DNA of 43,548 bases from the NCBI GenBank assembly GCA_913775525.1, contig CAJYLH010000003.1:1-43548 (forward strand), given 5' to 3'. Below, in pieces: positions 7,278 to 15,357 of this stretch. How positions within the stretch are numbered: the first letter of the stretch is position 1; each line of letters starts with the position of its first letter. This DNA is from an uncultured Chryseobacterium sp. (lineage in GTDB: Bacteria > Bacteroidota > Bacteroidia > Flavobacteriales > Weeksellaceae). The translations under genes were made by a program, and so were the position numbers. The notes under the pieces were generated by a model. The model saw only the letters and a list, made by a program, of their open reading frames with translations. It was not told the DNA's origin and did not search any database.

Positions 7278-9356
7278 ATGGACTTAAAAAAAACACAGCC
7301 ATTCCTATACCTCGGACTATTTTACCTCATCATATCCTTTATTACCAGGATCATTTTTTTCTTTCATCCGATTACCTCAGCGGAGTTCACCTTTCCTGAA
7401 GTCCTTAAAGTCCTGGTGATAGGCATTGCTAATGATGTCTTGGTGTTCATCCTGGCAAGCTCGGTACTTGCCCTGTACTTATTGTTTCTATCCGATTCAA
7501 AATATAAAAAACCTTATGGTCCTGTAATCCTGTCCCTGCTGGTCCTTATTTTCCTGTATATTCTGCTGGTACCGAACAATATTTTCAAGCAGTACGGAGG
7601 TTCGGTAACAAAAATAGCGCTGGTTTTCGTCGGATTGAAAGCTTTTCTGTTCGGTCTGATGTTTTTCCTGCCTCAAAAAAGGCTTAAAATAAGGAGTATA
7701 CTGTATTTCATCACTCTATTCCTGTATATTCTGCTCATCGTTTTCAATGCGGTAAGTGAATATTTCTTTTATAATGAATTCGGTGTTCGGTACAATTTTA
7801 TTGCTGTGGATTACCTGATCTATACCAATGAAGTGATCGGCAATATCATGGAAAGCTATCCTGTAGTGCCATTATTCAGTGCCATATTCATCATTACCCT
7901 TGCTATTACTCTGTTGATTTACCGTAAGACCAAAGGTGAGCTGCAGAACCTGCCCGACTTCAGACAAAAGATGATTCTGCTGGGCTCTTTCGCTGCATTA
8001 GTAGTGATCAGCCTTCTTACCCTGCCGGTGATGATGCAGATCAAATCCACCAATGTATTTGCCGATGAGATCGGTTCCAATGGCATGCCTAAGTTTTACT
8101 GGGCATTTACCCATAATGAACTGGACTATTTCCAGTTTTATACCCAGATGGATGAACAACAGGCAGAGAAAAACTTCCTGAGCCAGTATGCCGACCCATC
8201 TCTATCCAGACCTGTAGCATCCGGTCAGCAGGAAATGAAGAAAAACGTAGTGCTGATTTCGGTAGAAAGCCTGTCCGCAGACTTCCTGGAACATTATGGA
8301 AATACACAGAAAATTACGCCTTTCCTGGACAGCCTTGCAGACCGATCGTTAATGTTTACCAACCTGTATGCCACCGGAAACAGAACGGTAAGAGGACTGG
8401 AAGCACTTACTTTATGCATCCCTCCTACCGCCGGCGAAAGCATCATTAAAAGAGAGAACAATAAAAACAGGTTTACTACCGGCGGCGTGTTCAAAGCCAA
8501 AGGATATGATGTAAAGTTTCTATACGGAGGCTACAGCTACTTTGATAATATGGAGGATTTCTTTGCCGGGAACGGTTACGGTATTGTAGACCGAAACAAC
8601 TTCAAGCCTGAAGAAATCTCTTTTGCCAATGTCTGGGGAGTAGCTGATGAGGATATGGCTAAAAAAGCAATACAGGTGATGAATGCAGAGGCAAAATCCG
8701 GAAAACCGTTTTTCAACCACTGGATGACGGTTTCCAACCACAGGCCATTCACGTATCCGGATGGGCGTATTGACATTCCTGGAGATGCAAAATCCCGTGA
8801 AGGCGGCGTAAAATATACGGATTATTCACTCAGGAAGTTTTTCGAGATGGCCAAAAAACAATCCTGGTACAGCAATACTGTATTCATCATTATTGCAGAC
8901 CACTGTGCTTCCAGTGCAGGCGATACGGAACTTCCGATGGATAAATACAGGATTCCTGCGATGGTCTTTTCGGAAGGGTTTATCCAGCCACAGAAATTTG
9001 ACCGCCTGATGTCACAGATTGATGTGATGCCTACGGTTTTCGGGCTGCTACATTTTAATTATACATCCAAATTCCTGGGACAGGATGTGTTCACAAAAGA
9101 ATTCCAGCCGAAAGCTTATATTGCTACCTATCAGGACCTCGGCCTGGTTAGGGACAACCATCTTACCATTCTTTCCCCGGTAAAAAAGGTCAAACAATAT
9201 TCCCTTTCCCCGGAAACCGGTAAAATAGCGCCTGAATTTAATATCTATTATAAGGAAACCCTGTTGAAAAATCCGGAGCAGAAGCTGGTGAACGATGCCG
9301 TATCCGCTTATCAATCCACATCGTACTGGGTAAAAACCAATGCCCTTACCCGCTGA
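7278..9356 (+). CDS. LTA-synthase-family sulfatase-type membrane enzyme
   Basis: A 692-residue protein with about five N-terminal membrane helices (first ~235 residues) and an extracytoplasmic alkaline-phosphatase-fold domain. The metal-binding Glu330 lies in ISVESLSADF, the probable nucleophile Thr370 in TGNRTVRGLEAL, and Asp541-His542 in IIADHCASS. These match lipoteichoic acid synthase and the phosphoglycerol or phosphoethanolamine transferase relatives. Since the organism has no teichoic acid, the substrate is probably a periplasmic or envelope glycan or lipid; this is open. The start at 7278 follows the promoter at 7250-7257; a longer in-frame start at 7236 would precede it. The 3' end overlaps the convergent next gene by 11 bases. 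Confidence 0.88.
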   Translation: MDLKKTQPFLYLGLFYLIISFITRIIFFFHPITSAEFTFPEVLKVLVIGIANDVLVFILASSVLALYLLFLSDSKYKKPYGPVILSLLVLIFLYILLVPNNIFKQYGGSVTKIALVFVGLKAFLFGLMFFLPQKRLKIRSILYFITLFLYILLIVFNAVSEYFFYNEFGVRYNFIAVDYLIYTNEVIGNIMESYPVVPLFSAIFIITLAITLLIYRKTKGELQNLPDFRQKMILLGSFAALVVISLLTLPVMMQIKSTNVFADEIGSNGMPKFYWAFTHNELDYFQFYTQMDEQQAEKNFLSQYADPSLSRPVASGQQEMKKNVVLISVESLSADFLEHYGNTQKITPFLDSLADRSLMFTNLYATGNRTVRGLEALTLCIPPTAGESIIKRENNKNRFTTGGVFKAKGYDVKFLYGGYSYFDNMEDFFAGNGYGIVDRNNFKPEEISFANVWGVADEDMAKKAIQVMNAEAKSGKPFFNHWMTVSNHRPFTYPDGRIDIPGDAKSREGGVKYTDYSLRKFFEMAKKQSWYSNTVFIIIADHCASSAGDTELPMDKYRIPAMVFSEGFIQPQKFDRLMSQIDVMPTVFGLLHFNYTSKFLGQDVFTKEFQPKAYIATYQDLGLVRDNHLTILSPVKKVKQYSLSPETGKIAPEFNIYYKETLLKNPEQKLVNDAVSAYQSTSYWVKTNALTR

Positions 9357-10479
9357 TAAGATGCGGAATGAACCGGCTCTGGTTATTGGTGATCAGGTGC
9401 ACGCTTTCCCGGATGCCGATTCCCGCAGGTTCCTGCCCAATTACCCAGCTGCCGATAACAGGATGGTTGCCGTCGAAATCAGGAAGGTCAAAAAGCTGCT
9501 GGTAGATAAAGCCTTCTTTTTCATATCCTCCGTCATTATGTTCAAAGGCCACTTTATCCCTGTACAAGGTAACATTGGAACCTTCACGTGAATAGACCGG
9601 CTTCCTGGCATAGTCTTTCATGTCTCCCGGTTCGTCAAAATACGCTTCGAGCAGATAAGGATGCCCCGGATAAAGTTTCCACAGCACCGGCAGGATCGCT
9701 TTCGATGAAAGCAGCACTTTCCATGCAGGCTCTATCCATTGCGAGCGGAAGGCATTTTTTACAAGCTTTTCGCTGAATCCGTCTTCCAGGATCCATTCGT
9801 AAGGATACAGTTTGAAAATATACTCCATGATCGTCTGGTCACCGGAGATAAACTCTTCTATATCCTCTGCCCAGCCAATGTCCTGCACAGGAATGAACTC
9901 AGTCTCAAAACCTGCCTGAGTCGCACAATCCCGCATATATTCCACATTGGTGACATCTTCGATATTGGTAAGCGAAGCAAAATAAATATGGCGCGGGTTC
10001 ATGTATTTCGTAAGGTACTTCCAGTAATCGATCAGCCTTTCGTGGATGGAATTGAACTGGTCCCGGTCCGGGAACATATCCTGAAGCCAGTACCACTGGA
10101 TTACCGAAGCTTCATATAAAGAGGTCGGGGTATCCGCATTGAATTCTAAAAGCTTCAGGTTTTTTCCATCAAATCCGAAATCGAACCTGCCGTAAACTGA
10201 AGGATGGTCCTCTTCCCAGCTGGTCACGATATAATCCCGGAAATGCTGGGGAATATTGAACCGTTCCCAAAGATTTTCTGCAATGATATGGTCTACGGCC
10301 TCGAGGCACATCTGCCAGAGTTCGGCTGTAGCTCTTTCAATAACATCAATTTCACTGCCGGTAAACCGGTAGTAATGGCTTTCATCCCAGTACAGGCCTT
10401 CCAGTGAATGGTACCCGAATCCAAGGTCTTCAAGCTTCTTTTCCCAATCCTTACGTATTTCCGTCTGTATTCTTTCCAT
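9346..10479 (-). CDS. Glutathionylspermidine synthase family (YgiC-like) ATP-grasp protein
   Basis: A 377-residue protein matching the preATP-grasp/ATP-grasp C-terminal half of glutathionylspermidine synthetase, as in E. coli YgiC/YjfC. Landmarks are the aromatic-rich N terminus (GLYWDESHYYRF), YGRFDFGFDGKNLKLLEFNAD (broken as RFDFGF and KLLEFNADTPTS), and the end KPVYSREGSN ... GSWVIGQEPAGIGIRES. The family forms amide bonds between a carboxylate and an amine using ATP; YgiC itself does not have a proven substrate. It is the last gene of a three-gene minus-strand unit whose first two members are lipoproteins, echoing the ygiB-ygiC pair of enterobacteria. Confidence 0.88.
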   Translation of the reverse strand: MERIQTEIRKDWEKKLEDLGFGYHSLEGLYWDESHYYRFTGSEIDVIERATAELWQMCLEAVDHIIAENLWERFNIPQHFRDYIVTSWEEDHPSVYGRFDFGFDGKNLKLLEFNADTPTSLYEASVIQWYWLQDMFPDRDQFNSIHERLIDYWKYLTKYMNPRHIYFASLTNIEDVTNVEYMRDCATQAGFETEFIPVQDIGWAEDIEEFISGDQTIMEYIFKLYPYEWILEDGFSEKLVKNAFRSQWIEPAWKVLLSSKAILPVLWKLYPGHPYLLEAYFDEPGDMKDYARKPVYSREGSNVTLYRDKVAFEHNDGGYEKEGFIYQQLFDLPDFDGNHPVIGSWVIGQEPAGIGIRESVHLITNNQSRFIPHLISG

Positions 10480-10482
10480 AAT

Positions 10483-10815
10483 TTATGAGGAAGCCCTGAA
10501 CCCGCTTCTGCCTAATAATCCCCTGGTTACATTTCCTTTGTATGTGCTTCTCCCGATATTGGATTTAGAGCTTATCGCATCGCTGTAATATCCGGCACGA
10601 CGGTATACTCCATTACTGTAGGCTCCGTACGGGCGAAATGCATGATACCAGAAATATCCGGGCATGAATCCATGGCTCCTGGTATAGGAAGCCGTAGTAT
10701 CGGAACGCATATAGACTTTTTTTTCATTCTGCCATTTCGACTGGGGCTTGTCCTGGGAACAGGCAGCCAGAATACCGGTTACAAAAAGCAGCGTTATGGA
10801 ATCTGATTTTTTCAT
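10483..10815 (-). CDS. Small tyrosine/glycine-rich lipoprotein, possibly YgiB-like
   Basis: A 110-residue lipoprotein with signal peptide and lipobox ILAAC (Cys19). The mature part is rich in Tyr, Gly, Arg and Ser, with FMPGYFWYHAFRPYGAY and a C-terminal VTRGLLGRSGFRASS. E. coli YgiB (DUF1190), which neighbours the same ATP-grasp partner, also has a Gly/Met/Tyr-rich middle and a VTRGGFG-like end, so this may be a shortened relative. That link is inference from short similarities and position. It starts 2 bases after the upstream lipoprotein and ends 3 bases before the YgiC-like gene. Confidence 0.65.
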   Translation of the reverse strand: MKKSDSITLLFVTGILAACSQDKPQSKWQNEKKVYMRSDTTASYTRSHGFMPGYFWYHAFRPYGAYSNGVYRRAGYYSDAISSKSNIGRSTYKGNVTRGLLGRSGFRASS

Positions 10816-10817
10816 GA

Positions 10818-11144
10818 TTACTGAACGGTTATATAAAATTCGTAATCTTTCCTGATATTGGCGGTACGGCTGTTTCCCTTGTCATCCTCTATGGTCTGCA
10901 ACGTGTCTCCTAATGCAGGGATCGTATCGCGCTGGATAAGTTCCTTAACAAGCTTATGGTCTTTCCAGATCTTGTGCCGGCTGACCAGGATATCCACAGG
11001 GCCTGCATGCTGAACGGAAAGCTCTGTTTCCACAGCTGCTTTTTTATCTACTGTATTCACTTCGTCAGCTTTGGATTCATTTTCATTACAGGCTCCAAAA
11101 GCGGCCAGACCTGCCAGTAAAAGATAAGTTCTGATTTTCTTCAC
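10818..11144 (-). CDS. Small lipoprotein of unknown function
   Basis: A 108-residue lipoprotein with the lipobox FGAC, followed by a Glu/Asp/Lys-rich segment and a short globular C terminus (VDILVSRHKIWKDHKLVKEL, then GDTLQTIEDDKGN). I do not recognise the family. The GTG at 11144 is chosen as start: a longer frame would begin with TTG at 11165, but that TTG is part of the -7 element TATTTTTG (11170-11163) and would lie upstream of the transcript start. First gene of the three-gene unit that ends with the ATP-grasp protein. Confidence 0.65.
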   Translation of the reverse strand: MKKIRTYLLLAGLAAFGACNENESKADEVNTVDKKAAVETELSVQHAGPVDILVSRHKIWKDHKLVKELIQRDTIPALGDTLQTIEDDKGNSRTANIRKDYEFYITVQ

Positions 11145-11162
11145 TTTGGTTACAATTTTGCA

Positions 11163-11170
11163 CAAAAATA
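11163..11170 (-). promoter_or_regulatory. -7 element of the lipoprotein-YgiC-like unit
   Basis: TATTTTTG on the minus strand fits TAnnTTTG. It decides the start of the first gene, because the upstream TTG start candidate overlaps it. Confidence 0.6.
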
Positions 11171-11230
11171 CTCATTTAATAAAGACATTAATTTTAAATC
11201 TTTACATTTACTAACACAAAATTACTGACT

Positions 11231-12079
11231 ATGAGATGGACAGACGACAGGAGCGGGAATGTTGAAGACCGCCGCGGGCTGGGCGGAGGCGCCGTTGTAG
11301 GTGGCGGGCTTGGAACGCTGATTATTGCTGCAATTGTATTTTTTCTGGGCGGAGACCCTTCATCTATCCTTTCCTCTTCCGGGAGCACTTCTGCACCTAC
11401 GGAGCAAAGGCAACTGAATGACAAGGAACTGAAGATCCGGGAATTTGTAGAAATGATCACTGCCGAAAATGAGCAGACTTGGACTAAGATTTTTGCTGAA
11501 AACAATATGGAGTACAGTCCTGCCAAAGTTGTGCTTTTTGAAAACACCACCCAATCCGGATGCGGAACCGCACAGTCGGCTATGGGACCGTTCTATTGCC
11601 CTGCAGACCAGACGGTCTATATGGATATGAGTTTCTTTAAAGACTTACAGGAGCAGTTCGGGGCCCAGGTAACGGAGTTTACCATTGCCTATGTCATGGC
11701 GCACGAAATGGGTCACCATGTCCAGACCTTATTGGGGACTACCCAGAAAGTAGACCAAATGAGACGAAGCGGCCAGTATTCGGAAGCGGATATGAACCGA
11801 GTTTCTGTAGCTACTGAGCTTCAGGCTGATTTTTATGCGGGAGTCTGGGCCAAGCAGACAGATAACAGAGAACATATTCTGGAGCCGGGCGATATCGATG
11901 CCGCCATCAGTGCGGCAGAAGCCGTAGGTGATGACAATATCCAGAAGCGTTCCCAGGGATATGTGAACCAGGAAAGCTTTACCCACGGTTCTTCAGCACA
12001 GCGTAAAGAATGGTTTATGAAAGGATATAATACCGGCGACATCAAACAGGGAAATACTTTTGACCAGCTTTTAAAATAA
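11231..12079 (+). CDS. YpfJ-like neutral zinc metallopeptidase
   Basis: A 282-residue membrane-anchored protein. The N terminus carries MRWTDDRSGNVEDRRG, typical of the YpfJ/zinc-peptidase family, then one membrane helix in a Gly-rich stretch (about 24-40). The catalytic motif HEMGHH is at 158-163, with the third ligand expected in the TELQADFYAGVWA region (about 196-208). The C-terminal block GSSAQRKEWFMKGYNTGD is also conserved. Substrate unknown. It is transcribed away from the lipoprotein unit and ends at a bidirectional terminator. Confidence 0.92.
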   Translation: MRWTDDRSGNVEDRRGLGGGAVVGGGLGTLIIAAIVFFLGGDPSSILSSSGSTSAPTEQRQLNDKELKIREFVEMITAENEQTWTKIFAENNMEYSPAKVVLFENTTQSGCGTAQSAMGPFYCPADQTVYMDMSFFKDLQEQFGAQVTEFTIAYVMAHEMGHHVQTLLGTTQKVDQMRRSGQYSEADMNRVSVATELQADFYAGVWAKQTDNREHILEPGDIDAAISAAEAVGDDNIQKRSQGYVNQESFTHGSSAQRKEWFMKGYNTGDIKQGNTFDQLLK

Positions 12080-12099
12080 TCTTAAATACGAAAAATAAA

Positions 12100-12126
12100 A
12101 CCGGGCTATGAAATTCATAGCCCGGT
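12100..12126. terminator. Bidirectional terminator between two convergent genes
   Basis: ACCGGGCTATGAA pairs with TTCATAGCCCGGT (12100-12126), a perfect GC-rich hairpin flanked by A-rich and T-rich tracts. It serves the zinc peptidase gene on the plus strand and the GLPGLI gene on the minus strand. Confidence 0.9.
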
Positions 12127-12130
12127 TACT

Positions 12131-12967
12131 TTATTTCAATTCTATAGGATTGCTGTTTTTCTTCGCTTCATCCTTGATTCGTTCTTCCATTCTTTTCCTT
12201 GCATCAGCCGGCGGTGTTGGCGGGCCGGCTTCTCCACCCCTGGTCATCATTCTAATCTGTCCTCCTCCGGAATTCATGAAAGACATCGGGTCTGCGGCAA
12301 AGCGTTCCTGCTGTTTCAGATAATCCGCCCGTTTTACTTTTATCGTATTTCCAAACTGGTTCATGGCCGGAAGTTCGGCAAGCTTGTAGTTTTTCATCAG
12401 GTCAAAAGAATAATCCCCTTTATCATCTTCTGCTTTTACAATAAGGCCGGGAAGTCCGGTGAATTTATACGGTCCGTCCTGATAAGGCAGGTCTGCGGTA
12501 AACCAGGCAGTCCAGTGGCGCCCTCCGAAATCGGTCTCTGCCTTCTGTACTTTATATTCCCCGATCTTCGTGGTTTCCGGAAAAATCTTCCAGTTCATGG
12601 AGCGGTCTTCCTCATAGGTATAAACATCCCTTCCTATCCGGTCTTTAAAATAGGTCTTCTGACTGGTCTTATCTTTTTCAATGGAATAATTGATATTCGA
12701 TCTCAGTCCCTCCATCTGCTCCCGGCTGATCATTCCTCTTCCTCCGCCGCTCTGAAATGCTTGCTGAAACAGGGAATCTCTCTTAAGCCTGTTTTCAGAG
12801 TAAAACATGGATTTGTCTTTTGAGATGTCCAGGTATGCATTTTCCGTCTTGATGTCATTCTTATTGGAAGCATCCGGTTTCATGGTCACCTGATAGACGA
12901 ACCGGTTGGTTTGTGCAGCAATGGTCTGCATGAGAAGCATAAAAGCAATAACGCCTAGTTTTTTCAT
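12131..12967 (-). CDS. GLPGLI family secreted protein
   Basis: A 278-residue protein with a signal peptide (about 1-19, ending TIAAQ) and the family-naming motif FTGLPGLIVKAED near 171-183. The pattern WTAWFTADLPYQDGPYKF just before it and the SxNYSIEKD block are typical. GLPGLI proteins are secreted or outer-membrane associated proteins of Bacteroidota with unknown function; some belong to TonB-related neighbourhoods. The C terminus is unusually rich in Gly, Arg and Met. It has its own promoter and shares a terminator with the convergent gene. Confidence 0.92.
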   Translation of the reverse strand: MKKLGVIAFMLLMQTIAAQTNRFVYQVTMKPDASNKNDIKTENAYLDISKDKSMFYSENRLKRDSLFQQAFQSGGGRGMISREQMEGLRSNINYSIEKDKTSQKTYFKDRIGRDVYTYEEDRSMNWKIFPETTKIGEYKVQKAETDFGGRHWTAWFTADLPYQDGPYKFTGLPGLIVKAEDDKGDYSFDLMKNYKLAELPAMNQFGNTIKVKRADYLKQQERFAADPMSFMNSGGGQIRMMTRGGEAGPPTPPADARKRMEERIKDEAKKNSNPIELK

Positions 12968-13006
12968 TTCTTAGCCTGATTTATGGATTGGATTTCAAAA
13001 GATTAT

Positions 13007-13014
13007 CAAAGTTA
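13007..13014 (-). promoter_or_regulatory. -7 element of the GLPGLI gene
   Basis: TAACTTTG on the minus strand fits TAnnTTTG, 39 bases before the ATG at 12967. Confidence 0.55.
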
Positions 13015-13078
13015 AAGCCATCGATGATAAAAATCGATAAAATAAAATTCCCGATTTTTATATCCTGATTTTTGTTCG

Positions 13079-13086
13079 TATTTTTG
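13079..13086 (+). promoter_or_regulatory. -7 element of the suf operon
   Basis: TATTTTTG fits TAnnTTTG and lies 28 bases before the sufA ATG. No other consensus promoter was found between here and sufD, so the whole block including its two passengers is probably one transcript. Confidence 0.55.
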
Positions 13087-13114
13087 CACTATTAAATCAT
13101 TCTAAATAAATACA

Positions 13115-13444
13115 ATGATAAAAGTATCAGATCACGCAAAAGAGAAAGCCATACAGCTCATGAGAGAGGATGGATTTGACGCTTCTGAAGATTATATAAG
13201 GGTTGGGGTTAAAAGCGGAGGATGCTCCGGTCTGGAATATGTACTGAGATTTGACAATCAGAAAACAGAGGCAGACCAGATTTTTGAAGATAACGGGATT
13301 AAAATCATAGTTGATAAAAAATCTATCCTGTATCTTGCAGGAACTACCCTAGAATATTCAGGAGGACTTAACGGAAAAGGATTTGTTTTTAACAATCCTA
13401 ATGCAGCCAGAACTTGTGGCTGTGGGGAATCTTTCAGCCTGTAA
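13115..13444 (+). CDS. sufA: A-type iron-sulfur carrier (SufA/IscA/ErpA family)
   Basis: A 109-residue A-type carrier that accepts Fe-S clusters from the SufBCD scaffold and hands them to target proteins. The three conserved cysteines are visible: Cys37 in SGGCSGL and Cys101 and Cys103 in the CGCG near the C terminus. The length is normal. It opens the suf operon, but a 454-base interval holding a four-helix-bundle gene separates it from sufB. The choice of sufA over iscA or erpA is by operon context. Confidence 0.93.
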   Translation: MIKVSDHAKEKAIQLMREDGFDASEDYIRVGVKSGGCSGLEYVLRFDNQKTEADQIFEDNGIKIIVDKKSILYLAGTTLEYSGGLNGKGFVFNNPNAARTCGCGESFSL

Positions 13445-13455
13445 AGGCTATTAAA

Positions 13456-13476
13456 AGATTCAGAGATTAAGAAATT
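13456..13476 (+). repeat. Left arm of a 21-bp perfect inverted repeat
   Basis: A followed by GATTCAGAGATTAAGAAATT (13456-13476) is the exact reverse complement of 13867-13887. Past the inner ends a G-T wobble and one more pair could extend the stem. It lies 12 bases after the sufA stop and 11 bases before the ORF it helps to enclose. Confidence 0.95.
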
Positions 13477-13486
13477 TAAAAATTAT

Positions 13487-13867
13487 ATGACTGTTTCATT
13501 TGAACATTTCCCGGTTTATAAAAAGGCAATTTCATTTACAGTTGAAGTTTTTAAAATTCTTGATAATGAAAATTTACAGAAAGAATTTTCTCTTAAGGAA
13601 CAGTTGAAAAGAGCCACATTATCAATAAGCAACAATATTGCTGAGGGTTCGGAATATGGAAGCAATAAGCAATTAATCAGATTCCTTTGGATTGCTAAAG
13701 GAAGCTGTGCCGAAGTAAGAAATATGCTGTTTGTTTTATTACGGTTAGAGAAAATTGATGATAAGATTTTTAATGCACTTAATCATAATTGCCTGGAAAT
13801 CACAAAAGAAATTTATCATTTTATAAAATATCTTGAAAAGAGCAATTTAGATTCTAGAAATTCCTGA
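13487..13867 (+). CDS. Four-helix-bundle protein (23S rRNA intervening-sequence protein family)
   Basis: A 126-residue protein with the family pattern: FPVYKKAISFTVEVFKI at the start, LKEQLKRATLSISNNIAEG (52-70), then WIAKGSCAEVRNMLFVLLRL (85-104). The fold is the S23/IVP four-helix bundle, related to the Avd accessory protein of diversity-generating retroelements; the pentameric fold binds nucleic acid in Avd, and no function is settled for the stand-alone family. The gene is AT-richer than sufA and sufB on either side. It lies between two arms of a perfect inverted repeat; the last base of its stop codon is the first base of the right arm. No promoter is seen, so it should ride on the suf transcript. 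Confidence 0.9.
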   Translation: MTVSFEHFPVYKKAISFTVEVFKILDNENLQKEFSLKEQLKRATLSISNNIAEGSEYGSNKQLIRFLWIAKGSCAEVRNMLFVLLRLEKIDDKIFNALNHNCLEITKEIYHFIKYLEKSNLDSRNS

Positions 13868-13887
13868 ATTTCTTAATCTCTGAATCT
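13867..13887 (+). repeat. Right arm of a 21-bp perfect inverted repeat
   Basis: AATTTCTTAATCTCTGAATC plus T (13867-13887) mirrors 13456-13476. It runs into a tandem of AATCTCTG (13875-13890), and sufB begins 11 bases after the right arm. In RNA the two arms would form a 21-bp stem enclosing the ORF. Confidence 0.95.
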
Positions 13888-13898
13888 CTGAATACATT

Positions 13899-15347
13899 AT
13901 GAGTAAATACACAGAAGACGACCTAAGGGTTGATCTAGAAAATAAAAAATATGAATTCGGCTGGGAAACCCAGATTGATTACGAGGATTTCCCCATCGGC
14001 CTGAATGAAGATATTGTCCGTGCTATTTCCGCTAAAAAGGAAGAGCCAGAATGGATGACAGAATGGCGACTGGAGTCATTCAGGATCTGGCAGAAAATGA
14101 CGGAACCGGAATGGGCGAATATCAAGTATGAAAAGCCTGACTTCCAGGCCATCAGATATTATGCCGCACCAAAAGTAAAGCCGGAGCTGGCCAGCCTGGA
14201 TGAGGTAGATCCTGAGCTGATCAAAACATTTGAAAAGCTGGGCATCAATATCGAAGAACAGAAGAGGCTTTCCGGAGTAGCCGTTGATATCGTTATGGAC
14301 TCAATTTCCGTAAAAACAACGTTCCAGGATACACTCGCTGAGAAAGGGATTATTTTCTGTTCCATTTCTGAAGCGATTAAGCATCATCCGGATCTGGTGA
14401 GGAAATACATAGGAAAAGTGGTTCCGCGAGGCGATAACTTTTATGCAGCATTGAATTCAGCTGTATTTTCAGATGGAAGTTTCTGTTACATTCCTAAAGG
14501 CGTACGATGCCCGATGGAACTTTCTACCTATTTCCGGATTAACCAGGCGGGAACGGGACAGTTTGAAAGAACACTGGTTATTGCTGATGAAGGCAGTTAT
14601 GTATCTTACCTTGAAGGATGTACGGCACCGTCAAGAGACGAGAACCAGCTTCATGCTGCTGTCGTTGAACTGATTGCCCTGGACAATGCTGAAATTAAAT
14701 ATTCAACGGTTCAGAACTGGTACCCGGGTAATGAAGAAGGAAAAGGAGGGGTATTCAATTTCGTAACGAAAAGAGGACTTTGCGAGAGAAAAGCAAAGAT
14801 CTCCTGGACGCAGGTAGAAACAGGTTCTGCCGTAACATGGAAATATCCGTCATGCATATTAAAAGGAGATGGATCTATCGGTGAATTCTACTCTATCGCC
14901 GTAACCAATAACCATCAGTATGCAGATACGGGGACAAAAATGATCCACATCGGGAAAAATACCCGTTCAACCATTATATCAAAAGGGATTTCGGCAGGGA
15001 AATCACAGAACTCCTACCGGGGGCTGGTTAAAGTGATGCCTTCGGCTAAAGGTTCAAGAAATTTCTCCCAGTGCGATTCCTTACTGATGGGCAATGAGTG
15101 CGGAGCGCATACATTCCCTTATATTGAAATCAAAGATCCGTCAGCACAATTAGAACACGAAGCTACAACTTCGAAAATCGGTGAAGACCAGATCTTCTAC
15201 TGTAACCAGAGAGGAATCGATACGGAAAGAGCAATTGCCCTGATCGTCAATGGATTCAGCAGAGAGGTTCTGAATAAGCTGCCAATGGAGTTTGCTATTG
15301 AAGCCCAGAAACTCCTGGAAATTTCATTAGAAGGTTCAGTAGGATAA
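13899..15347 (+). CDS. sufB: Fe-S cluster assembly scaffold protein SufB
   Basis: A 482-residue SufB, the scaffold subunit of the SufBC2D complex on which Fe-S clusters are built. The N-terminal [22 protein letters not shown] and the beta-helix core with [27 protein letters not shown] (in pieces) and [26 protein letters not shown] are typical, including the conserved Cys in SQCDSLLMG. The length is standard. It starts 11 bases after the right arm of the inverted repeat that bounds the preceding gene. Confidence 0.97.
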   Translation: MSKYTEDDLRVDLENKKYEFGWETQIDYEDFPIGLNEDIVRAISAKKEEPEWMTEWRLESFRIWQKMTEPEWANIKYEKPDFQAIRYYAAPKVKPELASLDEVDPELIKTFEKLGINIEEQKRLSGVAVDIVMDSISVKTTFQDTLAEKGIIFCSISEAIKHHPDLVRKYIGKVVPRGDNFYAALNSAVFSDGSFCYIPKGVRCPMELSTYFRINQAGTGQFERTLVIADEGSYVSYLEGCTAPSRDENQLHAAVVELIALDNAEIKYSTVQNWYPGNEEGKGGVFNFVTKRGLCERKAKISWTQVETGSAVTWKYPSCILKGDGSIGEFYSIAVTNNHQYADTGTKMIHIGKNTRSTIISKGISAGKSQNSYRGLVKVMPSAKGSRNFSQCDSLLMGNECGAHTFPYIEIKDPSAQLEHEATTSKIGEDQIFYCNQRGIDTERAIALIVNGFSREVLNKLPMEFAIEAQKLLEISLEGSVG

Positions 15348-15357
15348 TATTATTTCT

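Noticed and set aside
9739-10119. A 126-residue plus-strand frame antisense to the YgiC-like gene
   Set aside because: It is a mirror of a conserved enzyme and shows no family features.
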